Shown in pieces: positions 21,691-33,092 of a DNA stretch of 64,000 nucleotides. A program made the position numbers and the translations under genes. The notes under the pieces are model-generated. The model was not told the DNA's origin and did no database searches. It saw only the letters and a program-made list of their open reading frames with translations. The DNA is from Azorinus chamasolen. Taxonomy: Eukaryota; Mollusca; Bivalvia; Cardiida; Solecurtidae. Numbering within the stretch: position 1 is the first letter of the stretch; each line of letters opens with the position of its first letter. The stretch spans positions 11,205,878-11,269,877 of the forward strand of contig OY755240.1 of the NCBI GenBank assembly GCA_963576725.1, given 5' to 3'.

Positions 21691-22925
21691 CAAGTGTTAT
21701 AATATTTAGATCCAGATGGGACAGAGAGTCCAAGTGTTATAAGGTTTAGATCCAGATGGGACAGAGAGTCCAAGTGTTATAAGGTTTAGATCCAGAGCGT
21801 CCAAGTGTTATAAGGTTTAGATAACAGAGAGCCCAAGTGTTATAAGATTTAGATCCAAATTGGACAGAGAATCCAAGTGTTATGAGGTTTGGATCCAGAT
21901 ATGACAGAGAGTCCAAGTGTTATAAATTTTGGATCCAGAGCGTCCAAGTGTTATAAGGTTGAGATCCAGATGGGATAGAGAGTCTAAGTGTTATAAGATT
22001 TAGACCCAGAGCGTCCAAGTGTTATAAGATTTATATCCAGATGGGACAGAGAGTCCAAGTGTTATAAGGTTTAGATCCAGATGGGACAGAGAGACCAAGT
22101 GTTATAAGATATGGATCAAGAGCGTCCAAGTGCTATAATGTTTAGATGACTGAGAGTCCAAGTGTTATAAGGTTTAGATCCAGAGCGTCCAAGTGTTATA
22201 AGGTTTAGATGACAGAGAGTCCAAGTGTTATAAGATTTAGATCCAGATGGGACAGAGAATCCAAGTATTATAAGGTTTGGATCCAGATATGACAGAGAGT
22301 CAAAGTGTTATAAAATTTGGATCCAGAGCGTCCAAGTGTTATAAGGTTTAGATCCAGATGGGGCAGAGAGTCCAAGTGTTATAAGATTCAGACCCAGAGA
22401 GTCCAAGTGTTATAAGTTTTAGATGACAGAGAGTCCAAGTGTTATAATATTTAGATCCAGATGGGACAGAGAGTCCAAGTGTTATAAGTTTTAGATGACA
22501 GAGAGTCCAAGTGTTATAATATTTAGATCCAGATGGGACAGAGAGTCCAAGTGTTATAAGGTTTAGATCCAGATGGGACAGAGAGTCCAAGTTTTATAAG
22601 ATATGGATCCAGAGCGTCCAAGTGCTATAAGGTTTAGATCCAGATGGGACAGAGAGTCTTAAGTGTTATAAGGTTTGGATCCAGGTGGGACAGAGAATCC
22701 AAGTGTTATAAGGTTTGGCTCCAGATATGACAGAGAGTCCAAGTGTTATAAGGTTTGGATCCAGAGCGTCCAAGTGTTATAAGGTTTAGATCCAGATGGG
22801 ACAGAAAATCCAAGTGTTATAAGGTTTAGATCCAGATGGGACATAGAGTCCAAGTGTTTTAAGATTTGGATCCAGATGGGACAGAGTCACAGTGTTATAA
22901 GGGTTTTGTTCAGAAAGGACAGAGA
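21685..22925. repeat. Minisatellite, 40-bp and ~28-bp units
   Basis: About 33 imperfect units of GAGAGTCCAAGTGTTATAAG plus GTTTAGATCCAGATGGGACA. A shorter unit type lacks ATGGGACAGAGAG and reads GATCCAGAGCGTCCAAGTGT. Long and short units alternate irregularly. Open frames across it (for example 22348-22590 minus) are artefacts of the repeat. Confidence 0.9.
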
Positions 22926-23080
22926 GTCCAATTGATTCAGTTGTTTTTGGATTCAGATGTTATAATAGTTTAAAAATGTCAATAATGTCGTATTATAACA
23001 AATTCAGATGCTTAACCATTAGCAGATTATCTATACAGAATTGTTCACCTTTTACATTTTCAAAATGCAATCAACGTGTA

Positions 23081-23144
23081 AAACAGTTTTAATCCCGATG
23101 AGACGCCGAGTTACTCGGCGTCTCATCTGGATCCCAACATTTTG
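23081..23144. repeat. Class II hairpin
   Basis: Near-perfect stem: CGATGAGACGCCGAGT against ACTCGGCGTCTCATCTGG, with outer AAACAGTTTTAATC and GATCCCAACATTTTG. Confidence 0.75.
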
Positions 23145-23889
23145 AATAGGTATTCACTCATCCACCCATAACAGGCTGAAGATCAAAATCGACCGTATTG
23201 TTACATACATATTAAATGTAAGGTTAATGCTTATTTAACTGGAATAATGTTCAATGAAAAGTTGAGCTGCCTTTAAATTTAAGAGCTACATGATTTGTAG
23301 GTAAATTTAGTGAAGTTAAAGCAAAATAGTTCCTCATTTTATTGAGAATTGTATAAAATATGTTTGATAAATTGTATAAAATATGTTTGATATACAAAAT
23401 AAATCAAATAAAAATGGAATGCGTCAGAATGTTGACAAATATTCAAAGAAGGATACTTATGTAATATAAGCTCTTGTTCTTGATACGTTTCTTCTTGAAA
23501 GGTTTTAGAAATTGTTATGATTGGTTGACATCTAGTTAGAAATAGTCACTTTGTATCGGTGACACAGTTGTTAGAAGATGAATAAACATTTGTTTGTCTT
23601 AAACCCTTTGAAAACTGAATTTTGAAATGGGCTTTTCCATGTTTTTAAAAAAGTTTGTTTCTACTCTTGGGGAGTAGCATCCCCGATATATTGGGGAGTA
23701 GCCCTCTGATCAGTGTCTAATGTTCACTATATTGCCAAGGGTAATGCAGAAAAAAAGTCAATACTGTTTAGTAATATTGCTCATGGTAGTGCACACTTAT
23801 CTTATTTAAAGCTGTATTATGTCATACCAGTTTGCAATTAATGTGTTTTAAGTGCTGGTTAATTGCAGAAATTGTAGTTTTACATAAAC

Positions 23890-24056
23890 AGTAGAACTCT
23901 GAAACCGGTCAAGTTTTGGACAACTAAAATTTCCGGTCTAGAGAAACTTACAGTTTGTTGAAATTTGACCAATTTGAACTAATTGTATACCAAAAGAGCC
24001 ATGTAAATGCCTATAAACCGGAATTTTTTAGCTGCTCCCGAATTAGAGGAGGTCTA
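23890..24056. mobile_element. Pogo-like MITE relic
   Basis: It starts CAGTAGAACTCTGAAACCGG and ends CTAATTCGGGAG-type sequence as AGAGGAGGTCTACTA; the ends are imperfect inverted repeats in the CAGTNNAACCTC style. Confidence 0.4.
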
Positions 24057-24384
24057 CTATTATTGGTTATCCATCCAAATAATACATTTTATTTGCAAAT
24101 TTATATATTTTGTATCATGTAAATTTTGTAGGGATGTTGATTAATAAGTTGACATTAATTTTGAATTTTCTCATAAGTGGGAATACATTTTATAATTAAC
24201 AAATTACAGTAAAACTAACGTTGAGCGGCTATTCATTTGAGAATCATAGAGATTCCTAAACAAGTTGCTGCTTAATGCAGGACAAACGTCTGCTAGCTTT
24301 ACTTTCTTTATGCAAGCTGTCTTTAGAGATATCCACTGCATTGAATGGTCGCTTAACAGAGGTTTTACTCTACGTTATGCACAT

Positions 24385-24800
24385 TGTATTTTTATGGTCC
24401 CCCACCCCCGATGTTGAGCTGCATAAAGTGATTGCACTGTCCGTTCGTCCCTCCAGCCCTTCAACCGTCCGCCCCACGTCGTGTCTCAGCCACAACTTCT
24501 TTACTATTGAATGGGCTTTGATGAAACTTCACAGAATTGCAAAGTACCATGAGAAGGTGTGTCGTGTCTAACAATATGATCAAGGTCACATTTCAAGATC
24601 AAAGTATACGATGGCATAATATTTCACAACATATATCTTGTTAAACAGTTTTATGTCTAGGGTTTTGACTGCTGAATGGCGGGCATCAAACTTACAGTTT
24701 CTGGCTGGGTTGAATTATCCTTATAAAACCTTGCATGGAGAAAAAGGTTAGGGTCACTCAGGTCAAGTTCTCTGTCACTAACAATAGCAAAACTTGAAAA
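24385..24800 (+). repeat. HINE/'ccgtccgt'-type repeat fragment
   Basis: TGTCCGTTCGTCCCTCCAGC, TTGATGAAACTTCACAGAAT and TGATCAAGGTCACATTTCAA are the usual phrases of mollusc tandem-array elements. The boundaries are not visible, and open frames here are not believed. Confidence 0.4.
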
Positions 24801-26430
24801 TCTGGGGTTTGTGAGAGTGCAACATTCCTTCATTACATGTGTTAGAGAATAGAAACATACTTTGGTCTTTGTAATTGAAACAAAAATTAAACAGAAAGTT
24901 GAAGTGATGCTGGGGTACGCGATCAAAATAGAATATGGTTTTAAAATTGGCGACATTCTGGAAATCGTCGGTTTTCAAAATCAGAATGTTATATTTTTTC
25001 TCGAAAAAATGCAGATTTGTGTTCATGAAGGTTGAAGATTGGAGCCAAACATTAGAGATTATTATATTAGAATAGTTTAGAGATATTTCGTAAGTTGTAA
25101 GCCTGTAAATGTGTCCGTGTCAGAAGACTATCACTGTAAATATGGATTGTTTGTGTTAATATTTACTTCTTTCTTATTGTGTCTTGAACATTTAATTTAA
25201 CAATTAAATCATTATCGTTTAATGGATTTGTTTATCCTAACTATTGGTACCCCGTGCCTGCTATGTTCTGTGTTTATATCGGCTACAGAACGAGAAAATG
25301 TTTCGACTCCATTAACTACTGATCGAGATGTACACTGATTGAACTAAAGGCATCGGTCCACATGTTTTCAGTAGTGTGGATTGTCATAGATCTTAACCGT
25401 TTACGAGTTGACGATTATGTCTTCTATTCTACCCGAGTGCCTGAGATCATAGTCAAAAAGGCATGCGTATGTATTGTTGTCCGTATGTCAGTCTGTCATA
25501 CAAACTTGTTCTACAAATTTCTCAGTTACTAGTAGCAATACATTGGTATATATAAGTCCTTTGCAGACAGTGCCGACCCAATTCAGAAGAGTATTACAGG
25601 AGAAATATAGTATCGACCCAAACATAAAATGAGTATCTTGGTAGAATCGGGGCCTCGTCAAAAATTGACCGTGCTAAAATAGTAAAATGGATAATGCAGT
25701 ATGGGTCTCGACCAGCTGCCGCTTTTGAAACCCGAAGTCTGATCCGAGGCTACACTATTTGTGATGACAGATAAAAATGAATTTGTCGCAGATAAAAACA
25801 GTGTAGACGCTGAGTTTTAAACTTGCCAGTTATCTCGGTATTTTTATTTGCAATGTCAGAATACCTACCCGTTTGTAAAGTACCTCATAAAGTGTAAGAA
25901 GTGTTAACCCAGAGTCGCCTCCTCGTTGATCAGACTCTACGCTGCCATTCATCAGCGCCTGCTACATGTTGCTAACAGAGTAGACAACACGGTGGCTGGT
26001 CTGATTCAAATGGGCTAGTGGTTTTCAATTCATACATGCATTTAAGTGCAAAGAGCGTAGGCGGTATAACTTGTGTACGTGTGTCCAAATCTTTAGTATC
26101 ATGTAAATAAAGTTCTATAATGTTAAATATAAGTTTTCTGATTTAAAGATAAACACTTTTGTAACATTGATGTTAACATAAGCATTATTACGGATGTCAA
26201 ACTACATACAATGTTTGAGTTCAAGGCTAAGGCATCGTTTAACAGAATAGGTGTCATTAATGGGAGAGGAAGATATAAACTTCTCACATATAGATTATTT
26301 AAACAGAACTACGTTTCGCGGCCAGTACTGAGCTCGTCCCAGACCATGCACATGTTTTCTATGGGTTTTAAGTCGGCAGATCTTGGGGCCAGTGAGCTGA
26401 ATTCATCTTATAATATTGCATATACGTCAC
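24800..26430. other. Unassigned spacer
   Basis: Diverged hairpin-family relics lie around 25565-25765 (CAGACAGTGCCGACCC; AGTCTGATCCGAGGCTACAC). No gene is recognised; the 99- and 82-codon minus frames near 24657-25026 have no domain. Confidence 0.4.
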
Positions 26431-27035
26431 AATGAGCTGAGATGTATGTGGGCGAGCACGTTAGGCATCGGCGACGTCGCATCATGGATAGTACAACAAG
26501 AGGTAGGACTTGATTTACATACCGATGGGCATTGACATTACCTTCAACTATGACTAGCGGTGACCTTAAATTGTGACTGACTGTGTCCGAATACAAACGC
26601 TTTCGCAACCAAAGCGGTCACGTTTTACAGGGTTACAGTCGCAATACCGTTCGTTCTAAACCCCCCCCCCCATCATGATCAGAAAGGTGAAGCTGAGACT
26701 CATCTGAAAATACATCATTCTGCCACTGTCTACCAACATTAGCGACCGCCAGTTGTTGACGGAGACGGCGGTGCTGCTGGGTTAACATTGGTCCGACGTA
26801 GAGACGTCGACAGAAAATTCTACTTTCCTCCAATCGATTACAAACTGTTCTGTCACAGATATGTAACCCTCTATTACCACGAGCATATTTGTTGTGGTTT
26901 GCGCGTTCATTTGGCTGTCCCAGAGGTGACGTTGTCAAATTAAATTTGTCTTGGCGTACAGACGTCACCCTTGGTGCACCTGGTCGCGGACGGTCGGAAA
27001 CAGTACCAGTTTCACGTAATAGCTCAGTCAAACAA
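26408..27035 (-). pseudogene. Tc1-like transposase remnant
   Basis: Minus strand. RETGTVSDRPRPGAPRVTSV is the second helix-turn-helix entry of Tc1/mariner transposases. CDRTVCNRLEESRIFCRRLY, then GPMLTQQHRRLRQQLAVANV, then WQNDVFSDESQLHL follow, with the first catalytic Asp in FSDES. After a frame break LVIVEGNVNAHRYVNQVL continues the catalytic core (26500-26570). The N-terminal paired domain and the region with the last two acidic residues are missing. In an active element it would cut and paste DNA at TA sites; this copy cannot. Confidence 0.85.
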
Positions 27036-27050
27036 GAAATGCGAGCTTAT

Positions 27051-27545
27051 TTAAAACTGTAGCGAGTTGCATGTGTGTTTATATAAAACAGTAGCGGGTT
27101 GCGTGTATGTTTATAACGGTAGCGGGATGCATGTGTGTTTATATATTACTGTAGCGGGTAGCATGTGTTTTTATATCTGTAGCGGGTTGCATGTGTGTTT
27201 ATAACTGTAGCGGGTTGCATGTGTGTTTGTAAACGTAGCAGGTTGCATGTGTTTTTATAACTGTAGCGGGTTGCATGTGTGTGTTATAGCTGTAGTGGGT
27301 TGCATGTGTGTTTCAAACTGTAGGGGGTTGCATGTGTATTTATAGCTGTAGTGGGTTGCATGTGTGTTTGTAAATGTAGCGTGTTGCATGTGTGTTTATA
27401 ACTGTAGTGGGTTGCATGTGTGTTTGTAAATGTAGTGGGTTGCATGTGTGTTTATAACTGTAGTGGGTTGCATGTGTGTTTGTAAGTGTAGTGGGTTGCA
27501 TGTGTGTTTGTAAATGTAGTGGGTTGCATGTGTGTTACAGCTGTA
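27051..27545. repeat. Minisatellite, ~27-29 bp units
   Basis: About 17 copies of CTGTAGCGGGTTGCATGTGT plus GTTTATAA, with GCGGG changing to GTGGG along the array. It abuts the broken end of the Tc1 remnant. Confidence 0.9.
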
Positions 27546-27771
27546 GTGGGTCTCCGGGGTGCGTCAATATGGTCACGTGACAAATGTAGTGACTCTCCCG
27601 GTTAAAAACACATTCTTATTTTTAAGAATTTTCAACATTTGAACCGCACAGCATGCTATTAAGGCTGTTTTATACTGTTTTATGGAATCAGTTTTACTAT
27701 ATCTGTTTTAGAAGTAGGTGTAGTGACTTTCAGGTGTTAAACACAATGTAGTGAGTTTCCGGTATTGGTTG

Positions 27772-27811
<40 letters not shown>

Positions 27812-28300
27812 TTGGGTGTGTGGTTGGGTGTGTGTGTCATGCTGTCTATCGGTGTTTTGGTGGTGGTTGCGTCTTGCATGCATAATTCAATAATGTGTAT
27901 TAAACCCTTTCCTCCATATATATACGCCCTTGTCGCATTTACAGAATACACCAAGTTCAGACGGCTCCCCCTTATAACATTACATAGATCTGATTCTATA
28001 GATTTTATGACAGAAAAAACGCCCTTGATGATTTTGAATTGTAAACAATCAGCTAATGTCATTGCTTTCTTATATTGATACTGAACAGGTTTAAGTGTAA
28101 CCCACATACGACTGCAAATTACTTACACTTATGTCTGTTTCACTTTTTTCGCATTCGTTCAGATTTGTTAGAAACTATTAACCCATTTATACCCATGTAC
28201 TTTAATCCATTACCTCATAGGCTATTTTAGATATAACATCTTTGAACAAATCTACCGAAAAGGAGTATTAACTAGAGAAAAGGAAAATTTTAAAAATGTG
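27546..28300. other. Spacer with (TG)n microsatellite
   Basis: (TG)n at about 27775-27808 and a 'tgtagtgactttc' motif repeated near 27590 and 27720, as at about 8040. A TTAAACCCTTTCCTCCATAT MITE end lies at 27900. The open frames on both strands across (TG)n are not genes. Confidence 0.5.
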
Positions 28301-28302
28301 TA

Positions 28303-28605
28303 CAGTTGAACTCGAGCTTCAAGGGAGCATACAAATTAGTTCGAGATAACAAAAGTTCGAGTCATCCTATTTCGAATCTGAACAATTTCTCAAGGACACA
28401 GCTTAATACAGTTCTAACGTAAGAGCTTTCAGCATTACTTTAGAGCTGCATTAAGCTGTCACATGTGTTTCTACATGTAGATATCTGTAGGGATACATTA
28501 TTAGAGCAATTCTGTATAGTAAGTTTTGGAAGGACTGAGCGAACCTTTTGTTTGACTTACCCCGATGTTCGAGTTATCCGAGTTCGAGATATCGAGGTTC
28601 AACTG
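28303..28605. mobile_element. Pogo-like MITE
   Basis: TA target duplications (28301-28302, 28606-28607). The right end inverted reads CAGTTGAACCTCGATATCTC, the left end CAGTTGAACTCGAGCTTC. It is 303 bp long and non-coding. CAGT-type ends with TA duplication fit the pogo/Tigger group; no transposase is present. Confidence 0.65.
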
Positions 28606-28611
28606 TAGTGT

Positions 28612-28735
28612 AAAACCATTGTTATAAATATAGCATTTGCTCCTATAGGAGCAAACGCTCTTTTTATCACAATGGTTTCACAAAGTGACTTTTACAGAGG
28701 CGTCAAAAGTCATCAATATGAGGAAATGAGTTAAA
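28612..28735. repeat. MITE with CTCCTATAGGAG hairpin
   Basis: ACCATTGTTATAAATATAGC pairs with the return arm TTTTTATCACAATGGT around a perfect GCTCCTATAGGAGC apex (28643-28656). Reverse-orientation relative of 12312-12415; it runs to GAGTTAAAGG, a TTAACYC-type end. Confidence 0.65.
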
Positions 28736-28821
28736 GGTAAACGCGGTCAGATCTTACTATGGAACTTATCCATTAACCAGGCAAAATATTTGTCTAAATA
28801 CGCCATTGATATCGATATGTG

Positions 28822-28890
28822 CAGCAAACAGTGCTCAATCTGATCAGATGGTTCCATCAGGGGACTCTGATCTGGGTCTACATTGTTTAC
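28822..28890. repeat. Class I hairpin
   Basis: GCAAACAGTGCTCAATCTGA pairs with TCTGATCTGGGTCTACATTG; the middle is GATGGTTCCATCAGGGGAC. Confidence 0.55.
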
Positions 28891-29145
28891 TACGTCCTTT
28901 TAAGGGACACTGGACAATAATTGGTAAGCCATGTGTTACACACATGACCTTTTCAGCTTATTAATGATAATGATGCAGTACTTCTAAAATAAATATTCAA
29001 CTGGTAATGTGTGTAGTCGCCTACTATCACAGATACCAATGTTTGTTTATTCATTCCGTGGTCTTTTCTGGAGTATTCTACAGTATCTTATTTCTTTATT
29101 TTCACCTTATTCTGTAGTTTTGTATATTTCCTTTAAAGCTTCCAG

Positions 29146-29307
29146 ACATATTCAAGAAAGAGAACGGTGGCGAGAGGCGTATCAACGACACACTCCCTGA
29201 CAGATTCGTGTTCGTAATGACGGATGGTATGTCCACAAACAGGAAAAACACTAAAAAGGTCGCCGAAGAAATGAGAAATAGATATGGATTCCAGATGGTC
29301 GCAATAG
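29146..29307 (+). CDS. vWA-domain protein, exon with the VMTDG strand
   Basis: 162-bp exon between acceptor AAAGCTTCCAG and donor ATAG|GTAAGG, entered and left in phase 1. It encodes KKENGGERRINDTLPDRFVF, then VMTDGMSTNRKNTKKVAEEM and GFQMVAIG. This is the second half of a von Willebrand factor A domain: strand beta4 with the MIDAS Asp in MTDG, then the helix and strand leading to AIG. The next exon starts by completing that Gly codon. Such domains bind extracellular ligands through a divalent metal. The N-terminal half (DxSxS) must lie upstream; I could not find it. Confidence 0.8.
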
Positions 29308-29445
29308 GTAAGGCGTATGAAAAGACAGTGCACCTGAAATAGGAAATCTAACATGCTGTACGCATATTCATAGACATATACAAATATGATACAGTAAAAC
29401 CTCTCAAAGACGGAATTTTAATATAAGCGAATTATACCCAGCCAA

Positions 29446-29790
29446 CATTCTGTATCGGGCCGATGTCGGTAAGATATCGCTTTCTATATCGGGGCGATGT
29501 CAGGTCCAATATCGGGTGCAAACGCAAAAGATGTCGGCCCGATGTCGGCTGTGTATATCGGCCCAACATCGGTTCTATGTCAGCCCGATGTCGGCTGTTT
29601 ATATCGGTCCAACATAGGTTCGATGTGGGCCCGATGTCGGCTGTGTATATCGACCCAACATCGGTTCGATGTGAACCTGATGTCGGCTGTGTATATCGGC
29701 CCATCATTGGTTCGATGTTAGCCCGATGTCGGCTGTGTATATCGGCCCAACATCGATTTGATGTCGGCCCGATGTCAGCTGTGTATAACT
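29446..29790. repeat. 46-bp minisatellite, CCGATGTCGG-rich
   Basis: GATGTCGGCTGTGTATATCG recurs at 29541, 29587, 29633, 29679, 29725 and 29771, spaced exactly 46 bp. Each unit carries the near-palindromes CCGATGTCGG and CATCGG. Because 46 is not a multiple of three and stops are rare, long frames appear on both strands; they are not genes. Confidence 0.9.
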
Positions 29791-30774
29791 TCTCGATATC
29801 TAAATAACACAGGCACATGTACCTGTTTTCTAAATAAATCAAACTCAATTTCTAAATAAAGCAAACAAAGTTGCTTATTTTCTAACGCGTAGAGTAAACC
29901 CACTTGATTTCAAACTAACAGGCACTACTTGATTTCTAATTAACACATGCAAACAATGATTTTACATGCCAAAGTAAAACTACTTTATTTCTAAATAACA
30001 CACCTTTCCCCGACCCAATAAGCTTACTAGTTAGAGCGTCAGATTTCGTAGAAGATGGTTGAGGGCTCTATTCTTGACAGCCATAGTTTAAACATATTTT
30101 ATTTCTTTTAGTTATGTACAATTCAGAAATTACATCAGCATATGAGAATCAAAGCGTTGCAGACGCTGTAGTATTCTTTACAATGTTTTGAAATCAAATT
30201 TCTGATATTTGGAATAAAATAATGGGTCTGGGAGGGAAATGATTAGATCTAACACTCTTTCTGGTAAGTTATTCAGTTGCAGCTGATATTTCGGCCGTTT
30301 CTCGCTATGCCTATCAAACTGACCATTCGGAGTTGCTTTAGAAGTTATGTGTGATTACCTAATCGCTTGCATAAGGTCATCTGATGTGCACTTCTTTATT
30401 CATTGAGTATCCTCTAGGAGAATACTTTCATTCATATTATGATCACGTGATTTCGTTATGAGCCTGATATTTGTATATTCGTGCGCTCCCCTACAAATGA
30501 CTATATTGTGTAGACTTTCTTACACATACTAAACCAAAGCCAACGCTACGAAGCATTTTCATGTCAGAAGTAGTTTACCATGATTGTTTCTGGATGTTCT
30601 ATTAGTACACGCCTTTTGAATCCATCGAATGCACGTCAATAACTTGTACTAGAATGTCATGCGGCATGGCGGTTGTCAGGTCACCTGACTAGCATGTGAC
30701 CGACGCGAGAATACGACATGTAACATTATAATCCATTGCTTACTCAAAGAATGCAAAAAGGACTGAATCGAAAG

Positions 30775-31015
30775 CTTGCAACAAGAAAACAGGAAATATA
30801 CATAACTATCAAAACACAAATAGACGCATAAAGACACAATAAACTAACAAAAGGGGGAAGATGGTATGTTACAACAGATATGAATATCGTGAATATATCA
30901 TAACAGTAAAATTATAACATACCAGAAGTAAAAATATGAGTCATGCAGGAAACACCACATACAAAACAAACAGCCGCCCTAACAGCACCACAACACGATG
31001 CCCCTGAGGTTGTTC
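30775..31015. repeat. RT-associated repeat R2, fragment
   Basis: It contains AACTAACAAAAGGGGGAAGA, CATGCAGGAAACACCACATA and AACAGCCGCCCTAACAGCAC. The same phrases recur at about 41120 (inverted), 49515, 53195, 60795 and 63570. Confidence 0.6.
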
Positions 31016-31286
31016 ATACCCAGTACATAATGCATTGTTTCGTCAACAGAATACCAACAATGTATTCCAAAGGCTTCCTTACATAAAAAACCCCGAATGG
31101 TCAATCCAAGATTCAAACTACACCACTGAGGGGCTACGTGAGTGTCTTTTCAATTAGACACACTGTCTCCATATAGCTGAGATACTTTAAGCAGAATAAA
31201 CAACCCAAATCAAGACATATGCCCATGAAAACCTCTATCCGAACTCATTATGAAACAGAGTGCTGTAACAATTTATCTTATTTCAG

Positions 31287-31415
31287 GTATTGGAAACGAG
31301 GTTTCCCATCAGGAGTTGCTGGATATCGCCTCCAAACCCACCCTTGTGTACTCTGTGCAGGATTTTGACTCCCTGTATACAGTACTGAAACATCTCGTGC
31401 ACTACACGTGCGACG
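31287..31415 (+). CDS. vWA-domain protein, exon ending vWA domain 1
   Basis: 129-bp exon, phase 1 on both sides, between TTATTTCAG and GACG|GTAGGT. It reads GIGNEVSHQELLDIASKPTL, VYSVQDFDSLYTVLKHLVHY and TCD. This is the C-terminal strand and helix of a vWA domain (AIGIG...ELLDIAS...VYSVQDF...L). The Cys after the domain is typical of the linkers between tandem vWA modules. Joined to 33093 it gives TCDE-CLNSS. If the intron were retained, a stop would follow after 21 codons. Confidence 0.8.
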
Positions 31416-33092
31416 GTAGGTTCATTATTAATTCTGAAAGCCAATCCATGCGTGAAATCCTCTTCCAAAATGAGTAATGTTATTTCAAATCAGTGTTTTT
31501 TCTAAAAACATATTTGTTTTTCTGTTTTGGAAAACGCAATTTAATGACTACCTCAAAACTGACGATAGTGTAGACGCTAACCATTTAACCCCATGTAAAT
31601 GCATTTAACACGCATTCGCAAACAAAGTAAACCAAGAGGGGCCCTTTAGGAGCTTTCTGATAAATGTCTGCTGTGTTTATCTATGACAGTACATGTATAA
31701 TACATCTGGTTATGGATTCTACCAATGCTAAACAGCACGTTTCGTAGAGCCTTAGGGTGCCTGGTGACACCAGCTAGTCGTAGGGTTCAAGACTGAATAC
31801 AACAATCTCTGACGAAATTAATTTATTTCGTGTCTCTAAGTATCAATATCAGTTTAAATCCTGAAATATGAAATAACAATAATAAGTAAATGTGTAATCA
31901 ACACTAAGGCACGTGTCAAAACATAAGCAGTGTACACAAATAACAATGGCACGGTGTAGGCGTAGCTAAACATAACCCGACCATGTACAAATGCCTAAGT
32001 AGTACATTTAACAAACATGAGAAGAGTTTAATGAAACTTACAATAACTTACTTAAGTATTTCTGTAACTAAAGATATAGTACTAATATATAGACTAATTA
32101 CCTGATTAAATATTCAATTTATTCAGTAGCTATATTACAATGCCAAAGATAAGGCGACCATATTGAAATCTTTTAAACCGAGGGATGACCCATGCAACAC
32201 GTGATGCTAGAGTTAGCAAAGTAACGAGGTTATTTTCCTTTAATGAGAATATCACCCTGTGACATGTACATATACAATTATAATTATTCATGTAACAAGT
32301 ATGCATGATGTCATTATATCTTACAAAGAGTTTAAGTCCCTGGACGTCCTGAGATCGAAAAAATGACACTTTGGTGTTTTTGATAGAGTGCCCATCCATT
32401 TGAAAGAAACTGGTCTTAAAACTAGTTTCAAACGTAAGTTTTTGTGTTAAATTACATGGTGGGTTAATTGATGAAAACGGAAGTAGGTTTAAATATAGAG
32501 GAACGGGCTTGGCAGCACCAGGGTGGAAAGAAGACCATGTTGAGCTTGGAACAGTGGATGTGTGGTCTTCAGAACAAAGCGGGTTTCATTAGGTCTTTTC
32601 ATCATATAAGCGTTTTCTCAAGTCTTAGCAAACAGAGTACACCCATATCAGGCGGCTTCTTTATTAGCTATCGTTTGATCGAGTCTGCTCTGTTTGTTTA
32701 TAAATTGATAATAAATCTGACTCAATAGTTTCCACTAATACCAAAACAGCCAGTGTAAATACGCATTTGTTAAAAATAATATAATTAATATGAATGAGGT
32801 TATTATATCTTACTGCACAAAAATATAATCATTTTAACGTGCATTACACATGACTACATTCAAACCTCACAAAAGTGCCCACAGAAATAAAGCTGGGTCT
32901 TCAAAGCATTTGGTAGTTTATTACAGGACGACAGTTATGCAGAACGCTCCTGCAGAATGTTTCTGCATTTTTCGTTCTGTATTAAGCAACCACCTGCTTT
33001 TATCTTGGGTTATTTATAGTCATTCATAAAAAAGAGATCGCATTAGCGTGTTTTAATGTAATTGATATTTTGTTTTTATCTCACTATTCTAG
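31416..33092 (+). other. Intron of the vWA gene
   Basis: Starts GTAGGT and ends ACTATTCTAG. It holds a degenerate class I hairpin (about 31619-31680), a tRNA-like B-box stretch near 31760-31790, a class I hairpin (32627-32699) and a diverged pogo-like core (about 32920-33000). Confidence 0.65.
32627..32699. repeat. Class I hairpin
   Basis: GCAAACAGAGTACACCCATA pairs with TCGAGTCTGCTCTGTTTGT; the middle is diverged. Confidence 0.55.

Larger units (their letters stand above)
22930..24385. other. Mostly unassigned spacer with two MITE relics
   Basis: Holds the class II hairpin at 23081, a 22-bp tandem duplication (TTGTATAAAATATGTTTGAT, twice near 23349-23392) and a pogo-like MITE relic near 23890. 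Otherwise AT-rich with no gene seen. Confidence 0.5.
29308..31286 (+). other. Intron of the vWA gene with repeats
   Basis: Starts GTAAGG and ends TTATTTCAG. It contains a single pogo-like end (CAGTAAAACCTCTCAAAGAC at about 29394), the 46-bp minisatellite (29446-29790), a tRNA-like degenerate stretch at about 30028-30085 and a fragment of the RT-associated repeat (30775-31015). Confidence 0.7.

Noticed and set aside
22348..22590. 80-codon minus frame of repeated peptide
   Set aside because: Translation of the 40-bp minisatellite; unit length is not a multiple of three overall and stops appear in adjacent units.
27776..28078. 100-codon plus frame starting in (TG)n
   Set aside because: Begins in a microsatellite; the rest crosses a MITE end.
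29432..29848. 138- and 114-codon frames on opposite strands
   Set aside because: Both come from the 46-bp minisatellite, which has few stop codons in any frame.
30028..30085. tRNA-like A-box/B-box stretch
   Set aside because: T stem and acceptor do not pair; too degenerate to list as an RNA gene.
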